Notes: generated by a model from the sequence alone, not told the origin. A stretch of 9,131 nucleotides of DNA from DATGIQ01 sp035295665 (GCA_035295665.1 DATGIQ010000562.1:1-9131); one strand, 5' to 3'; positions 1 to 7,060 are shown, counted from the stretch's first letter. Program-made: numbers and translations.

Positions 1-1
1 C

Positions 2-103
2 CTGGCGGCCAATAACTCCGCAGTAGGCGGTGAACCGTGGGGCAGCAATCCCCTCTTCCGCAATGAAGCCTTCAGCGTCTTCCACGGCATCAACGACGGG
101 TGA
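2..103 (+). CDS. C-terminal tail of a DUF1559 (PulG-like) protein, 5' end outside window, apparently truncated
   Basis: The first 33 codons, in the second reading frame, end at a TGA. They contain GSNPLFRNEAFSVFH, which resembles the conserved C-terminal region of DUF1559 proteins. These are pilin-like, type II secretion pseudopilin-related surface proteins that are greatly expanded in planctomycetes. Family members normally continue after the FH with about nine residues, then DG and a short 'SVRF' strand (the H-X9-DG motif). Here the frame reads FHGINDG and stops, so about six residues of the motif and everything after DG are missing. This may be a real alternative ending, a decayed copy or a frameshift. 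The start and the N-terminal prepilin-like helix lie outside the window, so intactness cannot be judged. The family call rests on this one short motif. Confidence 0.5.
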   Translation: MAANNSAVGGEPWGSNPLFRNEAFSVFHGINDG

Positions 104-298
104 GGCGGACCACCGATTCATCCATTCCTTTTCGAAAGGCAAGCCGTTACCGCCTGCCGACGACTTGAACTTGCCAATGGCGTGCATCGCAGTGAAGGAA
201 TACTCCTGACGCTCCGATAAACGAATTAGTTTCGGATCGTCGCGGCTCTCCGTGCGTAAGAGCTAGCACACAAAACTTGTAGCGACTCCGGGACACGA

Positions 299-354
299 GC
301 CTGACGCGCAAGCGAAGGGATAGCATAACCCCTTCCTTCGCTGGCGCGTCAGGC
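299..354. repeat. Strong inverted repeat, 20-bp arms with one mismatch
   Basis: The left arm (299-318, GCCTGACGCGCAAGCGAAGG) is matched by the reverse complement of the right arm (335-354) at 19 of 20 positions. The single A/G mismatch pairs 310 with 343, and the loop is 16 bases. Weaker complementarity continues outward to CCGG ends at about 288 and 367. As RNA this would be a very stable hairpin. It could stop or protect the transcript of the upstream DUF1559 gene, or be a copy of a dispersed palindromic (REP-like) element. No T-run follows on either strand, so Rho-independent termination is not supported. Copy number cannot be judged from this window. Confidence 0.75.
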
Positions 355-445
355 CCGGGTCTCCGGGTTCTAACCATTCAGGCCGGAGATCCCTTTCGTT
401 CGGCAAGGATTGCCCAGATCACCGGCATAACCGCTTGGCTCCATC

Positions 446-449
446 GAGG
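446..449 (+). promoter_or_regulatory. Shine-Dalgarno GAGG deciding the ThDP enzyme start
   Basis: GAGG sits six bases before the ATG at 456. The frame is also open from a TTG at 435 and an ATG at 450. The ATG at 450 directly abuts this GAGG, and the TTG lies upstream of it, so the site favours 456. Confidence 0.55.
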
Positions 450-455
450 ATGCTC

Positions 456-2324
456 ATGAGTTACCCCTTCTCCCGGCGCGATCTTTTGAAGTCGATGGTT
501 GCTCCCGGGCTCATCCCGTTGCTGACGGGCCTACAACCCGTATCCGCGGCCGGCCGCCGTCTGCTTCGCCGCGTTTCGCTCGGTGGCGTCTCGGGACACA
601 TGACGGGAGCCAAGGCCCTGGTCGAGACGCTGATCCTGGAAGGAACTGAATGCGTCTTCGGTATCCCCGGTGCCCAGGAGAATGAGCTTTGGGACGCGTT
701 CAAATCGCGCGGACTTGGCTATCTGCTGGTGACGCATGAATTCTCCGCGGCGGCGATGGCGGATGGGTATGCCCGGAGCACCGGCAAACCGGGCGTTCTG
801 TGCGTGGTTCCCGGTCCCGGCGTCACCAACTCGCTGGGTGGCATCGGCGAAGCCCTGCTGGACAGCATTCCCCTCGTGTGCATCGTCGGCGACGTGGCCC
901 GTGGGGACAAATACCGTCCTTTTCAACTCCACGAACTGCCCCAGCTCGGCTTGCTGCAACAGATGACCAAAGGCGTTTTCGAAGTCCAGCACGCCGCTGA
1001 TATCCCCACGGCCGTCCGCCAAGCGTTTCAGCTGGCTCAGTGCGGCGAGCCGGGGCCCGTGGCCGTCGTCATCCCGTACAACTTGCTCATCGATACCCAC
1101 CAGTACGATTCGCCCCCCTTGGAGCCGGCCGGCGTGTCCCTGGACGAGGATGCGTTCAACCGGGCTCTGTGCCTTCTGAGCGATCGCAAACTCCGCGTCG
1201 GCATCTACGCCGGCCTGGGTTGCATGGATCATTCCTGTCTGCTGGTGAGCGTGGCCGAGCTGCTCCAGGCGCCGGTGGCCACGAGTGTGTCCGGGAAAGG
1301 CGTCATTCCGGAAAACCATCCTCTGGCGGTCGGGTGGGGCTATGGCCCACAAGGAACGCGCACCGCCGAACAGGCGTTTCGGTCGGTCGATCTCGTCCTG
1401 GCCATCGGCGTCCGCTACAGCGAAGTTTCCACGGCTGCATATTCCATTCCCCAGCATCGCCATGTGATCCATGTGGATGCCAATCCGAACAACCTTGGTC
1501 GCATCCTCAAAACCGAGGTTTGCGTCCATGCCGATGCGGGCTTGTTCCTGAGCCAGCTTCTTGAGCATGGCGACCAGCTACGGCGGGCCCCGGATGAAAA
1601 GCTGGTGGCCCATATCCAGGCATGGAAAGGGGAGGAATGCAAAAAGAACGCGGAAATGGTTGCCGTCTGCGGGGCGGACCCGATGGCGTTCCTGCTCGCG
1701 CTGCGGCGCTGCACCAACCCCGACGCACTGGTCTTTGTGGATGTCACCCTCGTCGAGCATTGGGCAGCCGAGGTGTTTCAGACCTGGCTGCCACGCACCT
1801 ATTTCAATCCGACGAATAACCAGGCGATGGGGTGGTCGATCCCGGCCGCGCTCGGCGCCCAGCGCGTGCATCCCGGCCGGCAGACGGTTACGGTCACCGG
1901 CGATGGCTGCCTGTTGATGTCGGGGATGGAGTTGTCCACGGCGGCGCGCGAATGCTTGCCGGTGAAGTTCTTCATCCTGGACGACCAGGCCTACGGGATC
2001 ATGCAAGCCTTGCAAAAGCCGGCCTACCTGCGAACGACGGCCACGATCCTGGCCCGGCTTGATTACCCAGCATTGGCCAAGGCCATGGGGATCGAGTACC
2101 AGGAAATCACCACGACTTGTGATCTGGAGCCGTGTATTCGGGGAGCCCTGGAAATGCCGGGACCGGTGCTGACCCGCGTCGTCACCGATTACCGTAAGCG
2201 CCCGATCCGCTGGCTCGAAGCCGTCAAGAGCCATTACAAAAAGGAATTGTCGACGGAGCAGAAGGTCCGCTTCGCGGCCCGGTTAGGGGTCCGGACGCTG
2301 GACCTGGCACCGCAGAATGATTGA
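456..2324 (+). CDS. Tat-exported thiamine-diphosphate enzyme, acetolactate synthase/pyruvate oxidase superfamily
   Basis: The 622-residue product starts with a twin-arginine signal: SRRDLLK at residues 6-12, then a hydrophobic stretch and a possible signal peptidase site after VSA (29-31). A three-domain ThDP enzyme begins near residue 50. The N-terminal pyrimidine-binding domain holds GIPGAQE (69-75) and the catalytic glutamate E95 in THEFSAAAMADGYAR. The middle domain has GVRYSEV (319-324 region) where acetolactate synthases have the FAD-contacting RFDDR. The C-terminal domain has GDG at 482-484 and DD at 509-510, the Mg-ThDP motif with Asp in place of the usual second Asn. The 27-residue spacing from D483 to D510 matches acetolactate synthase. 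A basic tail of about 45 residues follows. Family membership is firm, but the substrate is not: the changed FAD motif argues against calling it IlvB, and no IlvN-like small subunit lies nearby. Tat export would allow folding with ThDP before secretion. Starts at TTG 435 or ATG 450 are possible. Confidence 0.9.
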   Translation: MSYPFSRRDLLKSMVAPGLIPLLTGLQPVSAAGRRLLRRVSLGGVSGHMTGAKALVETLILEGTECVFGIPGAQENELWDAFKSRGLGYLLVTHEFSAAAMADGYARSTGKPGVLCVVPGPGVTNSLGGIGEALLDSIPLVCIVGDVARGDKYRPFQLHELPQLGLLQQMTKGVFEVQHAADIPTAVRQAFQLAQCGEPGPVAVVIPYNLLIDTHQYDSPPLEPAGVSLDEDAFNRALCLLSDRKLRVGIYAGLGCMDHSCLLVSVAELLQAPVATSVSGKGVIPENHPLAVGWGYGPQGTRTAEQAFRSVDLVLAIGVRYSEVSTAAYSIPQHRHVIHVDANPNNLGRILKTEVCVHADAGLFLSQLLEHGDQLRRAPDEKLVAHIQAWKGEECKKNAEMVAVCGADPMAFLLALRRCTNPDALVFVDVTLVEHWAAEVFQTWLPRTYFNPTNNQAMGWSIPAALGAQRVHPGRQTVTVTGDGCLLMSGMELSTAARECLPVKFFILDDQAYGIMQALQKPAYLRTTATILARLDYPALAKAMGIEYQEITTTCDLEPCIRGALEMPGPVLTRVVTDYRKRPIRWLEAVKSHYKKELSTEQKVRFAARLGVRTLDLAPQND

Positions 2325-2400
2325 AGGTTTGGCCAGGCGATCTTCGCTACAATGGGACAGGGAAGACTGCATGCCTTTGCTTTGTGTTTCTCGCCTTTGC

Positions 2401-2405
2401 AGGGG
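2401..2405 (+). promoter_or_regulatory. Shine-Dalgarno AGGGG deciding the Uma2-type gene start
   Basis: AGGGG is followed by six bases and then the ATG at 2412. The in-frame ATG at 2406 touches this site and so is an unlikely start. An ATG at 2352 is also in frame, but it would add 20 residues that show no family similarity. Confidence 0.5.
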
Positions 2406-2411
2406 ATGAAG

Positions 2412-2999
2412 ATGGCATCGCCAACCATGCTCGAAGCGCCCGCGGCCCCCGCATATCCGTCCGTGGATGAAGCCTTGTATGAAGTGGTCGACGGCCGGCG
2501 GGTGGAGTTACCTTCGATGGGCGTCTATGCATCGTGGATCGCTTCCGAATTACAGAGCGAGTTGAGGCCCTTTGCAAAATCGCGCCGGCTAGGGACCGTC
2601 GTGATGGAAGCATTGTTCATCCTGGATGCCGAACGTAATCTGCGCCGCCGCCCGGACATTGCCTTCGTATCCTCGCAGCGTTGGCCGCTGGATCGGCCGA
2701 TTCCAGAGGAGGGCGATTGGGAGGTAGTTCCAGACCTTGCCGTGGAAGTGACCAGCCCCAATGACCGATTTGAAGAGGTCTTCACCAAAATCGCGGAATA
2801 CTTTCGCTACGAGATACGGCAGGCTTGGATTGTGGCGCCAAGAATTCAGAATGTTCTGATCTTCGATTCCCTGACCAAGCTGCGCATCCTCACCGCCGCC
2901 GACGAGCTCGATGGTGGAGAATTGCTGCCAGGCTTTCGTCTGCCGCTCGCCAGCCTATTCCAACGCCAAGCCCAGGCCGGCCCTCTCATTTCGAGCTGA
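2412..2999 (+). CDS. Uma2-family (DUF820) PD-(D/E)XK nuclease-fold protein
   Basis: The 195-residue product has the order expected of the Uma2/DUF820 family. An N-terminal 'YEVVDGRRVELP' strand-turn (residues 23-34) comes first, then RPDIAFVS with P81-D82. DLAVEVTSPND follows, with E112, and then a helix with K126 in FTKIAEYFRY. The 'AWIVAPRIQNVLIF' strand pair and 'LLPGFRLPLASLF' close the protein. D82, E112 and K126 are the likely PD-(D/E)XK metal-site residues. The fold predicts a nuclease, but members are mostly uncharacterised and occur in many copies in planctomycetes and cyanobacteria, so the substrate is unknown. The gene lies 87 bases after the ThDP enzyme gene on the same strand with no obvious terminator between, so cotranscription is possible. 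Its stop is only 6 bases from the end of the convergent purL. Confidence 0.88.
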   Translation: MASPTMLEAPAAPAYPSVDEALYEVVDGRRVELPSMGVYASWIASELQSELRPFAKSRRLGTVVMEALFILDAERNLRRRPDIAFVSSQRWPLDRPIPEEGDWEVVPDLAVEVTSPNDRFEEVFTKIAEYFRYEIRQAWIVAPRIQNVLIFDSLTKLRILTAADELDGGELLPGFRLPLASLFQRQAQAGPLISS

Positions 3000-3005
3000 T
3001 TTCGA

Positions 3006-5915
3006 TCACCACCGCAACGGCTTCTGCCAGGCTTCCTTGAGATCCGCCAGCTCCGCCCAAACAATCCATTCGCCGCCACTCCCGGCGATGCGCAGGCGCG
3101 GCTCCTTGCACGTCTGACCGATCCGCTGACAAGGTAGCCCGGACAAGCAGCGTTCCAGGGCCACGGCGTTGGCCGGCGTCGCCTCGACCAGGAAGCGCGT
3201 GGTGGATTCTGCAAATAGCAGAACCGCGTCGGACTCCGTCCCTCCATGAGCGCGGATGCGGGTCAGATCGGCCCCAATGCCAGCAGCGATGGCCATCTCG
3301 GCCGCGGCCGTCGCCAGGCCGCCTTCACTCAGATCGTGACAGGCGCGGACAAGGCCGCGCTCGATCGCATCGTGCAGCTGGCGGAAGATGCGCGGGGCCA
3401 ACGCAAGATCCACTTCCGGTACGGCTCCTTGCTCGATGCCCGTTACCAGGTTGTAATGCGAACCGCCCATTTCGTCCTTCGTCACGCCGATCAAGAGAAG
3501 GACATTCCCCGGCTCCTTGAAGTCCATGGTGATGCAGCGCCGCACATCCGAAACCCGGCCGAGTGCGCTGATCAATAGCGTGGGAGGGATCGTGATGTGG
3601 CGGTCGCTGGCGTGAAATTCGTTGTTCAGACTGTCCTTGCCGCTGATGAACGGCATGCCGTACGCCAGGGCGACATCGCGGCAAGCCTCCGCGGCCCGGA
3701 CCAGGGAACCGAGCACCTCGTTCCGGTCGGTATTTCCCCAGCAGAAATTATCCAACAGGGCGATCCGCTCCGGGTTAGCTCCGACAGCCACCACGTTGCG
3801 CACCGCTTCATCGATGACCGCCGCCGCCATGCGGTAGGGATCGAGATCGCCATAGCGCGGGTTGATGCCGCAGCCAACCGCCAGGCCGGTCCATGATCCG
3901 AGCACGGGTGCGATGACCGCGGCGTCTCCGGGCCCATCGTTCTGAGCACCGACGAGCGGTTTGATCACCGTGCCGCCCTGCACCTCGTGATCGTACTGGC
4001 GAATGATCCATTCCTTGCTGCAAACGTTGTAGGTAGAAAGGATCTTCCGCAGCGTTGCGGTGAAATCCTCCGGGCCGCTGGAAGGGACTGGCGCTTTGAC
4101 GGTGGCGTCTCGCGCAGAGCTGCTCCGGGGCTGCCAGGTTGCGTGGCGTACCACCGGAGGCCGGCCGTGGTGCAGGAACTCCATGTCCAGGTCGCCAACC
4201 TGCTCGCCCTGGTAATGAAGCCGCAATCGCCCGGTCGCTTCGAAACGGCCGGTCACCGTTGCCTCCACCCCTTCGCTGGCACACAACGTCTGGAGCATGG
4301 GCCACTTGCCAGGCGGTACGGCCAACACCATCCGCTCTTGTGCTTCCGAGATCCAGATCTCCGTGTAGGACAAGCCTTCGTACTTGAGGGGAGCCTGATC
4401 GAGCTGGACGTCGGCCCCAAGCGTGGCAGCCATTTCACCGATTGCCGAACTGAAGCCGCCGGCGCCGCAATCGGTGATGGCGTGATACAGGCCCAGATCG
4501 CGCGCTTGCAACAGCACGTCGAGCATTTTCTTTTCGGTGATGGCGTTGCCAATTTGCACGGCTCCGCCGCTGACCTTTTCCGATTCCGCAGTCAGCTCCA
4601 TCGAAGAAAATGTCGCGCCGTGGATGCCATCGCGGCCGGTCCGGCCGCCGACGGCCACGATCCAATCCCCGGCTTGTGGCTCCTTCCGGCACCGCGAGAC
4701 GGGGATCAGGCCGACGGTGCCGCAGAAGACGAGCGGATTGGCCAGGTAGCGTTCATCGAAGCACACCGCCCCATTCACGGTCGGAATGCCGATGCGGTTG
4801 CCATAATCGCGCACCCCGGCCACCACCCCTTTCATGACCTTGACCGGATGAAGCACGCCGGGCGGCAGTGCAGCAGCCGGCGTGTTGGGAGGGGCAAAAC
4901 AGAACACATCGGTATTGCAGATCGGCTTGGCTCCCAGGCCGGTGCCCAGCGGATCGCGGATCACGCCGCCTAGCCCGGTGTTGGCACCGCCGTACGGTTC
5001 GATCGCCGAGGGGTGATTGTGCGTTTCGACCTTGAAGCAGACGTGAACCTGATCATCAAACCGCACCACCCCGGCATTGTCTTCGAATACACTGACACAC
5101 CAATCGTTCGCGCCGAGCCGGCGGCGGATCTCCTGGGTCGCTTCGAAAATCGTTTCCTTCAGTAAGTTTTCGAAACGCCGGCCGTTGAAGTCGATCTTGC
5201 CTTTGAGGGTCTTGTGTGAACAATGCTCCGACCAGGTTTGGGCCAGGGTTTCCAGCTCGACATCGGTCGGCTCCCGTCCGAGGCTGCGATAATGGGCCTG
5301 AATGGCGTGCATCTCGGCGAGGCTGAGAGAAAGCTGTCCTTCCTGGCTCACGCGCAAGAGTGCTGCATCGTCGAGGTCACGCAGCGGCACGGTGATCCGA
5401 TGGAAGCGATACGGAACGCCCAGCGCCAAGTGCTCGGAAGTGATCGGTCCGCGCACGATCTGCTCGATCGCCTCGTTGGCAAGGACTTTTTCCAGGACGA
5501 GCGAATCAGGCCCGGCCACGGATTGGTGCGCGGGGAAGTAGTAGCGGCGAAACGTGCGGACTGAATCGACGGCAATTTCCAGGTCACGGGCCGCTTCGAC
5601 CACGCTCATCGCGGCCGGATCCATCACGCCTGGTTTCAGGAGCACAGTGACCGATGGACTATTTTGATCGCTTTCGTTCCTGGGCTCCGCAAGCTGCGTG
5701 AGCTGGCCGATTTCCACGAGCGGATCGACCAGCAGTTCGGTCATCAGTCGATGGGCGTCTGCTTGCGCGAGCTTGCCCTGCACGAGATAGCCCCGTGCGG
5801 TTCGTGCCAGCAGCTCGGTTTCCGTTCCCGCGTGGGTCAGAAGCTCGCATTCCTCCTTGACCCGTTCGCGTTCCAGATCCCGTCCCTGGGGTTGAATTTC
5901 AATTTCCCAAAGCAT
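3006..5915 (-). CDS. purL: Phosphoribosylformylglycinamidine synthase (FGAM synthase), PurS-PurL fusion without glutaminase
   Basis: This enzyme uses ATP and ammonia to convert FGAR to FGAM, step 4 of de novo purine synthesis, in the cytoplasm. The 969-residue product is longer than small PurL (about 740) and shorter than the single-chain enzyme with a glutaminase domain (about 1,300). Residues 1 to about 180 look like two PurS-type units; the second has VTVLLKPGVMDP (89-100). A linker with WSEHCSHKT (228-236) follows. The catalytic core then shows HNHPSAIEPYGGANTG from H299, TDCGAGGFSSAIGE around D482, SGKDSLNNEF from S758 and CHDLSEGGLATAAAEMA with H860-D861. No glutaminase Cys-His-Glu domain follows, so a separate PurQ should supply ammonia; none is in the window. 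The ATG at 5915 is preferred over the GTG at 5918 because GAAGG lies six bases before it. The gene overlaps tyrA by 17 bases and is probably co-translated with it. Confidence 0.96.
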   Translation of the reverse strand: MLWEIEIQPQGRDLERERVKEECELLTHAGTETELLARTARGYLVQGKLAQADAHRLMTELLVDPLVEIGQLTQLAEPRNESDQNSPSVTVLLKPGVMDPAAMSVVEAARDLEIAVDSVRTFRRYYFPAHQSVAGPDSLVLEKVLANEAIEQIVRGPITSEHLALGVPYRFHRITVPLRDLDDAALLRVSQEGQLSLSLAEMHAIQAHYRSLGREPTDVELETLAQTWSEHCSHKTLKGKIDFNGRRFENLLKETIFEATQEIRRRLGANDWCVSVFEDNAGVVRFDDQVHVCFKVETHNHPSAIEPYGGANTGLGGVIRDPLGTGLGAKPICNTDVFCFAPPNTPAAALPPGVLHPVKVMKGVVAGVRDYGNRIGIPTVNGAVCFDERYLANPLVFCGTVGLIPVSRCRKEPQAGDWIVAVGGRTGRDGIHGATFSSMELTAESEKVSGGAVQIGNAITEKKMLDVLLQARDLGLYHAITDCGAGGFSSAIGEMAATLGADVQLDQAPLKYEGLSYTEIWISEAQERMVLAVPPGKWPMLQTLCASEGVEATVTGRFEATGRLRLHYQGEQVGDLDMEFLHHGRPPVVRHATWQPRSSSARDATVKAPVPSSGPEDFTATLRKILSTYNVCSKEWIIRQYDHEVQGGTVIKPLVGAQNDGPGDAAVIAPVLGSWTGLAVGCGINPRYGDLDPYRMAAAVIDEAVRNVVAVGANPERIALLDNFCWGNTDRNEVLGSLVRAAEACRDVALAYGMPFISGKDSLNNEFHASDRHITIPPTLLISALGRVSDVRRCITMDFKEPGNVLLLIGVTKDEMGGSHYNLVTGIEQGAVPEVDLALAPRIFRQLHDAIERGLVRACHDLSEGGLATAAAEMAIAAGIGADLTRIRAHGGTESDAVLLFAESTTRFLVEATPANAVALERCLSGLPCQRIGQTCKEPRLRIAGSGGEWIVWAELADLKEAWQKPLRW

Positions 5916-6741
5916 CACGCACCTTCTTGGCTTGAGCCAGCAAATCCATGACCGCCGTCGAGTTCTCGACCGTCAGAGCTTCGCGGAACAGGGTCAGTTG
6001 TTCCTCCAGTCGCTGGAGAGCGGCGAGCAGGGCCGGCCGATTCTGAGCAAAAATGGCTGTCCAGAGCGACGGATCTCCCGCGGCGATGCGCGTGGTGTCG
6101 CGAAAGCCGCTCGCCGTCAGTTCGTGTAGCTCTGGCGGTAAAATTCCGGCTAGCGCGGCCGCCAGCAGATGAGGCAGATGGCTCGTGATAGCTAGCGCCT
6201 GATCGTGCTCCTGCGGGTCCATTACCTGGACCCGGCAACCCAGGGCACGCCAGAACGTCGAGGTGCGCTCCACGGCCAATCGATCGGTGGCCGGCGTCTG
6301 GGTCACGATGGCGAGCCGATTCTGAAAGAGATCAGCGTCCGCATGCTCGGCCCCGCGTTTCTCGGAACCGGCCAGCGGATGGCTACCGACAAATGCGACA
6401 CCCTGGGGAAGCCGGCCTTCCACGGAGCGCACAATTTCAGCCTTGGTGCTGCCGGCGTCGGTAAGCAGCGTTCCGGCGGCACAGCCGGATGCCGACGCCA
6501 AGACCTGTCCGGCGATCTGATCGACCGGAGTACAAAAGACCGCTACCTCCGCCTGCTGAACGGCGGCAGCGAGATCGAGAGAGTCCTCATCGATGGCGCC
6601 GACTGCCAGCGCTTGATTGAGACTGGCTTGCCGCCGGCCGCTGCCGAGGACCCATTCGGCAAGCTTTCGGCGTTTGGCGGCCAATCCAATCGAGCCGCCG
6701 ATCAGCCCGACGCCGACGATCGTGAGGATCTTGATCTTCAT
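5899..6741 (-). CDS. tyrA: Prephenate/arogenate dehydrogenase, probably NADP-dependent
   Basis: This enzyme oxidatively decarboxylates prephenate (or arogenate) on the way to tyrosine, in the cytoplasm. The 280-residue product has an N-terminal Rossmann domain with GVGLIG at 10-15, then VFCTPVD (68-74) and TDAGSTK (94-100). The substrate-site motif GSHPLAGSE holds H121. The C-terminal helical domain carries HDQALAITSHLPH (179-191). The second Rossmann strand ends in GSGRRQ (33-38), with no acidic residue but two arginines. NADP-specific cyanobacterial arogenate dehydrogenases also carry arginines here, so NADP use is inferred. There is no ACT domain, so feedback control by tyrosine through ACT is not expected. 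The ATG at 6741 is chosen; a TTG at 6744 adds one residue. Its Shine-Dalgarno is weak. It is the first gene of the tyrA-purL unit. Confidence 0.94.
   Translation of the reverse strand: MKIKILTIVGVGLIGGSIGLAAKRRKLAEWVLGSGRRQASLNQALAVGAIDEDSLDLAAAVQQAEVAVFCTPVDQIAGQVLASASGCAAGTLLTDAGSTKAEIVRSVEGRLPQGVAFVGSHPLAGSEKRGAEHADADLFQNRLAIVTQTPATDRLAVERTSTFWRALGCRVQVMDPQEHDQALAITSHLPHLLAAALAGILPPELHELTASGFRDTTRIAAGDPSLWTAIFAQNRPALLAALQRLEEQLTLFREALTVENSTAVMDLLAQAKKVRDALGN
5922..5926 (-). promoter_or_regulatory. Shine-Dalgarno GAAGG for purL, inside the tyrA coding region
   Basis: On the minus strand GAAGG lies six bases before the ATG at 5915 and only three before the in-frame GTG at 5918, so it favours the ATG. 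It sits in the last codons of tyrA, which supports coupled translation. Confidence 0.55.
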
Positions 6742-6780
6742 CAATGAGGCGATTGCGACTGAATTCTGGGCGATGGAGGG

Positions 6781-6789
6781 ATTATAGCA
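6781..6789 (-). promoter_or_regulatory. Extended -10 promoter element for tyrA-purL
   Basis: The minus strand reads TGCTATAAT, a perfect extended -10 (TGN-TATAAT). Initiation about seven bases downstream would give a leader of roughly 30 bases before the tyrA ATG. The -35 region is poor: nothing close to TTGACA lies 16-18 bases upstream, and TTGGCC is about 22 bases away. This is typical of promoters that rely on the extended -10. The element is inferred from the consensus and position only. Confidence 0.5.
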
Positions 6790-6973
6790 AGAAGGCCCGA
6801 AAGGTGAGGGCCAACGAGAATTAGCCAGCTCAGCCGAAGACGAAATTGAGGTACGGAAGGAGTGTTAAGTTTCCTTAATGGGCCCCCCCCATCACTGTTA
6901 ACTACGTGAAACAATTGCGGCCTCAACCGCGGACGGATGCCGGGATCGATTCACTCCTAACCGTCCAATCTTC

Positions 6974-6988
6974 ACGCTGTTACAGCGT
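6974..6988. promoter_or_regulatory. Perfect 15-base palindrome, possible operator
   Basis: ACGCTGT-T-ACAGCGT has two 7-base arms around one central base. It lies 81 bases before the GNAT ATG in the divergent spacer. Its symmetry fits a dimeric repressor site, but no regulator gene is nearby and I cannot match it to a known operator. It could also be a small hairpin in a leader RNA. Confidence 0.3.
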
Positions 6989-7053
6989 TGGGTGCGGGGG
7001 TGCTCCGGCAGGGGTCAGCGACGGCATAGGCTTTGCTCCTTACGGGGCGAACA

Positions 7054-7060
7054 GAAAGGG
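7054..7060 (+). promoter_or_regulatory. Shine-Dalgarno GAAAGGG deciding the GNAT gene start
   Basis: The purine-rich GAAAGGG lies nine bases before the ATG at 7070 and supports that start over the 26-codon upstream extension of the same frame. Confidence 0.5.

Larger units (their letters stand above)
104..455. other. Non-coding stretch between the DUF1559 tail and the ThDP enzyme gene
   Basis: I find no convincing gene on either strand in these roughly 350 bases. The main structure is the inverted repeat at 299-354. A weaker hairpin with a two-base bulge can be drawn at about 216-237 (CCGA...TCGG with AAAC/GTTT inside). Neither is followed by a T-run, so a classical intrinsic terminator is not shown. 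No clear -35/-10 pair is visible upstream of the next gene, although its promoter must lie here unless it is read from further upstream. Confidence 0.6.

Noticed and set aside
1..190. Open minus-strand frame running off the left edge
   Set aside because: It is open but has no recognisable motif, while the plus strand carries the DUF1559-like NPLFRNEAF segment in the same place.
216..237. Bulged hairpin CCGA...TCGG as a terminator
   Set aside because: The stem is only seven pairs with a bulge, and no T-run follows.
147..377. Minus-strand open frame of 76 codons over the inverted repeat
   Set aside because: It has no family similarity, includes the palindrome and has no ribosome site; treated as chance.
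531..1568. Long minus-strand open frame (345 codons) antisense to the ThDP enzyme gene
   Set aside because: It has no recognisable domain and lies opposite a well-conserved enzyme. Long antisense frames are common in GC-rich DNA.
2348..2353. TACAAT as a -10 box for the Uma2-type gene
   Set aside because: No acceptable -35 is found at 16-18 bases; the nearest candidate (TTGGCC) leaves only a 13-base spacer.
3987..4973. Plus-strand open frame (328 codons) antisense to purL
   Set aside because: The composition is that of a reverse-complement shadow (rich in His, Arg, Gly, Ala), and purL motifs occupy the same bases on the other strand.
6741..6926. Minus-strand frame of 61 codons just upstream of tyrA
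   Set aside because: It crosses the C-tract and the extended -10 and has no similarity to any family I know.
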